A stretch of 6,973 nt of DNA from CAZXYF01 sp964644705 (lineage in GTDB: Bacteria; Planctomycetota; Brocadiia; SM23-32), in contig CAZXYF010000167.1 of NCBI GenBank assembly GCA_964644705.1, positions 1 through 6,973 on the forward strand, given 5' to 3'. Under the pieces are notes generated by a model. That model saw nothing but the letters and a program-made list of their open reading frames with translations. It did no database searches and was not told the DNA's origin. Shown in pieces: positions 6,013 through 6,973 of this stretch. Position 1 is the stretch's first letter, and each line of letters starts with the position of its first letter. The position numbers and the translations under genes are program-made.

Positions 6013-6390
6013 TCACTTCCCACCGCGCCGGCGCCCACCTCGGTGTCGCGATCTTTTCCCACCGTTTCTTCCCGGCATGGCAAATCGCCGATCCTGCACC
6101 GAGCCAGCTGCATACGCCTGCAGCACCCTCTCCACCGGTCCTGACCTCCAGGGGATCACCTCCATCCCGGCTCCTTCGATCGCCTCGCGGAACGGATTTG
6201 ATATGCCACCACATATGACCACATCAATCTTCAAATCCTTCAGATGCTCCACCTTCTGGAACATCAGTGGTCCCTGCAGCGTCTCGCGGCACCGGCTACC
6301 CGAGTGCACATCCTGCACCAGCAATTCACTGGCCACATCAAACACCGGACTGACCCGGCCATTCCAATTTGGTACCGCAATTCTTGCCAT
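6013..6390 (-). CDS. NifX/NifB-like dinitrogenase iron-molybdenum cofactor family protein
   Basis: A 125-residue protein of the PF02579 type (NifX, NifY, NifB C-terminal domain, MTH1175, orange-protein family), with a ribonuclease H-like fold that binds metal-sulfur clusters. Family marks are the N-terminal strand ARIAVP, then WNGRVSPVFDVA (9-20), DVVICGGISNPF (56-67) with C60, and GMEVIPWRSGPVERVLQAYAAG (75-96, shown in part). MPG lies at 105-107. The remaining residues (108-125) form a basic Arg/Gly/Lys tail. Many relatives I recall have a cysteine right after MPG; here it is Arg108. The start is supported by TAAGGG (6402-6397), 6 bases upstream, and by family fit. It is the first gene of the minus-strand set, followed by two DUF5320 genes and an FmdB-type gene. 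Without nif genes in view, a role with an unidentified metal-sulfide cofactor, as in orange-protein-like systems, is likelier than nitrogen fixation. Confidence 0.88.
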   Translation of the reverse strand: MARIAVPNWNGRVSPVFDVASELLVQDVHSGSRCRETLQGPLMFQKVEHLKDLKIDVVICGGISNPFREAIEGAGMEVIPWRSGPVERVLQAYAAGSVQDRRFAMPGRNGGKRSRHRGGRRRGGK

Positions 6391-6567
6391 CAGGTGCCCT
6401 TATCACATCGTGCGCTTTCATATCTGACTGCATGAAGCATATTAAATGCACATACCGTACCAACGGAACAACTCCACCACATATTCCCATAACTCACTAC
6501 TCAAACACTGGTTAGGCATAGACCTCCAGAATCACCTTTCCCTGCGCTTAATATCAATGTTGCATTG
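6391..6567. other. Upstream region of the NifX-like gene, no gene seen
   Basis: This AT-richer stretch should contain the promoter of the minus-strand gene set. Beyond the Shine-Dalgarno at 6402-6397, I could not find a convincing -35/-10 pair with normal spacing. An imperfect dyad, TGCAT (6429-6433) and ATGCA (6446-6450), encloses an AT-rich centre and could be an operator, but the evidence is thin. Confidence 0.3.
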
Positions 6568-6580
6568 CCGCATCATACTC

Positions 6581-6610
6581 TGAGAAAACCTGATGCGGTT
6601 CTGCATCAGG
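6581..6610 (-). terminator. Hairpin with T-tract on the minus strand, candidate intrinsic terminator
   Basis: CCTGATGC (6589-6596) and GCATCAGG (6603-6610) form a perfect 8-bp stem with a 6-base loop. Read on the minus strand, the stem is followed at once by TTTTCTCA (6588-6581). It would stop transcription arriving from the right before it reaches the NifX-like gene. A competing pairing exists with CCGCATCA at 6568-6575, so it may instead be a regulated leader structure. Confidence 0.45.
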
Positions 6611-6703
6611 GACGGCCAAGCGTACAGAATAAAGTCCGTTACTGTTGTGACCTGAACCACCAAACGCCTCCTAACACGCATGTTATCGAACAGAGCGTGG
6701 AAG

Positions 6704-6950
6704 GGTGCCATTAGCACCGACGGGACGTCTCAGTTCATAGCCCCAAGCGCCCGAGCTCAGCGAGGAAGCTCGGAGAACGTTCTGTCCAAACGGGGTCGAA
6801 TCGCCCCGCTTCGCGGGGCTCTAAAAAAGAGGTTTGGGATTATTTTTAAACCCGTAGCTCCGTCGCTGAGCTCCATCGCCACGGGCTATGGTTTGAGACG
6901 CCCCTTTGGGGCTAACGGCACAACAGATTCGGTTTGCGAAATTTGCAAAC
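6704..6950. repeat. Clustered palindromes (REP/BIME-like) at the right end
   Basis: Six or more hairpins are packed into about 250 bases. GGTGC/GCACC is at 6704-6718 and CCGAGCT/AGCTCGG at 6751-6773. The 7-bp GCCCCGC/GCGGGGC is at 6803-6819, and GGTTT/AAACC at 6831-6852. CCCGT+AGCTC/GAGCT...ACGGG is at 6851-6885, GCCCC/GGGGC at 6900-6912, and GTTTGC/GCAAAC at 6932-6950. The 18 bases at 6753-6770 recur inverted at 6856-6873 with 16 of 18 matches. The pair GCCCC hairpin plus GGTTTG hairpin occurs twice about 100 bases apart. No open frame here is credible as a gene. The element may continue past the window. Confidence 0.5.
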
Positions 6951-6973
6951 TACGACAGTGAACGGGACCCAAG

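Noticed and set aside
5840..6214. 124-residue minus-strand frame overlapping the end of the NifX-like gene and the spacer
   Set aside because: It is in another frame from the conserved NifX-like protein. It would use the DUF5320 Shine-Dalgarno region as coding sequence and shows no family features.
6803..6828. GCCCCGC/GCGGGGC hairpin as an intrinsic terminator
   Set aside because: On the plus strand it is followed by A residues, and on the minus strand by a mixed sequence. Neither side has the needed T-tract.
6753..6950. CRISPR array
   Set aside because: Repeats are only paired, partly inverted and diverged, with no regular repeat-spacer pattern and no cas gene in view.
6680..6961. 93-residue plus-strand frame at the right end
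   Set aside because: It has no Shine-Dalgarno site, spans a dense series of hairpins and has no recognisable motif. The palindromic repeat structure explains the sequence better.

Overview
This is a bacterial chromosomal window from a draft or metagenomic assembly: a 10-base N gap sits inside the first gene. The gene set (a corrinoid-methyltransferase-like URO-D family protein, a NifX/NifB-like cofactor protein, two DUF5320 proteins and an FmdB-type zinc ribbon) suits a strict or facultative anaerobe. The large URO-D family type and the degenerate heptanucleotide repeats would fit the Kiritimatiellota/Lentisphaerota side of the PVC group. That placement is an inference from general familiarity, not a proven assignment. 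Shine-Dalgarno sites precede most genes. Coding GC is moderately high.

Layout. Bases 1-690 hold no convincing gene. They carry a folded imperfect palindrome (40-87), a heptamer tandem repeat (97-138) and a possible promoter close to the first gene. A URO-D superfamily gene runs from 691 to 1750 (+), interrupted by the assembly gap at 1113-1122. After 92 bases, with a plausible promoter and a hairpin, comes alaS (1843-4500, +), a complete alanyl-tRNA synthetase with catalytic, editing and C-terminal domains.

From 4673 to 6390 all genes lie on the minus strand and converge on alaS. In transcription order they are a NifX/NifB-like dinitrogenase-cofactor-family protein (6390-6013), a short DUF5320 protein with a Gly/Arg-rich tail (5834-5475), a second DUF5320 protein with a C-terminal coiled coil (5394-4939), and a small FmdB-family zinc ribbon with an extra cysteine-rich tail (4933-4673). 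The last two are 5 bases apart and probably translationally coupled. The four look like one transcription unit for a metal- or sulfide-cluster function. No nitrogenase genes are visible, so classical FeMo-co synthesis is not implied.

The right end (6391-6973) holds no supported gene. It contains a strong hairpin with a minus-strand T-tract and an alternative pairing partner, then a dense array of hairpins (6704-6950). In that array an 18-base motif recurs in inverted orientation and a two-hairpin unit recurs in tandem, resembling a REP/BIME-type element. This array and the NifX-DUF5320-DUF5320-FmdB cluster are the parts most worth following up.
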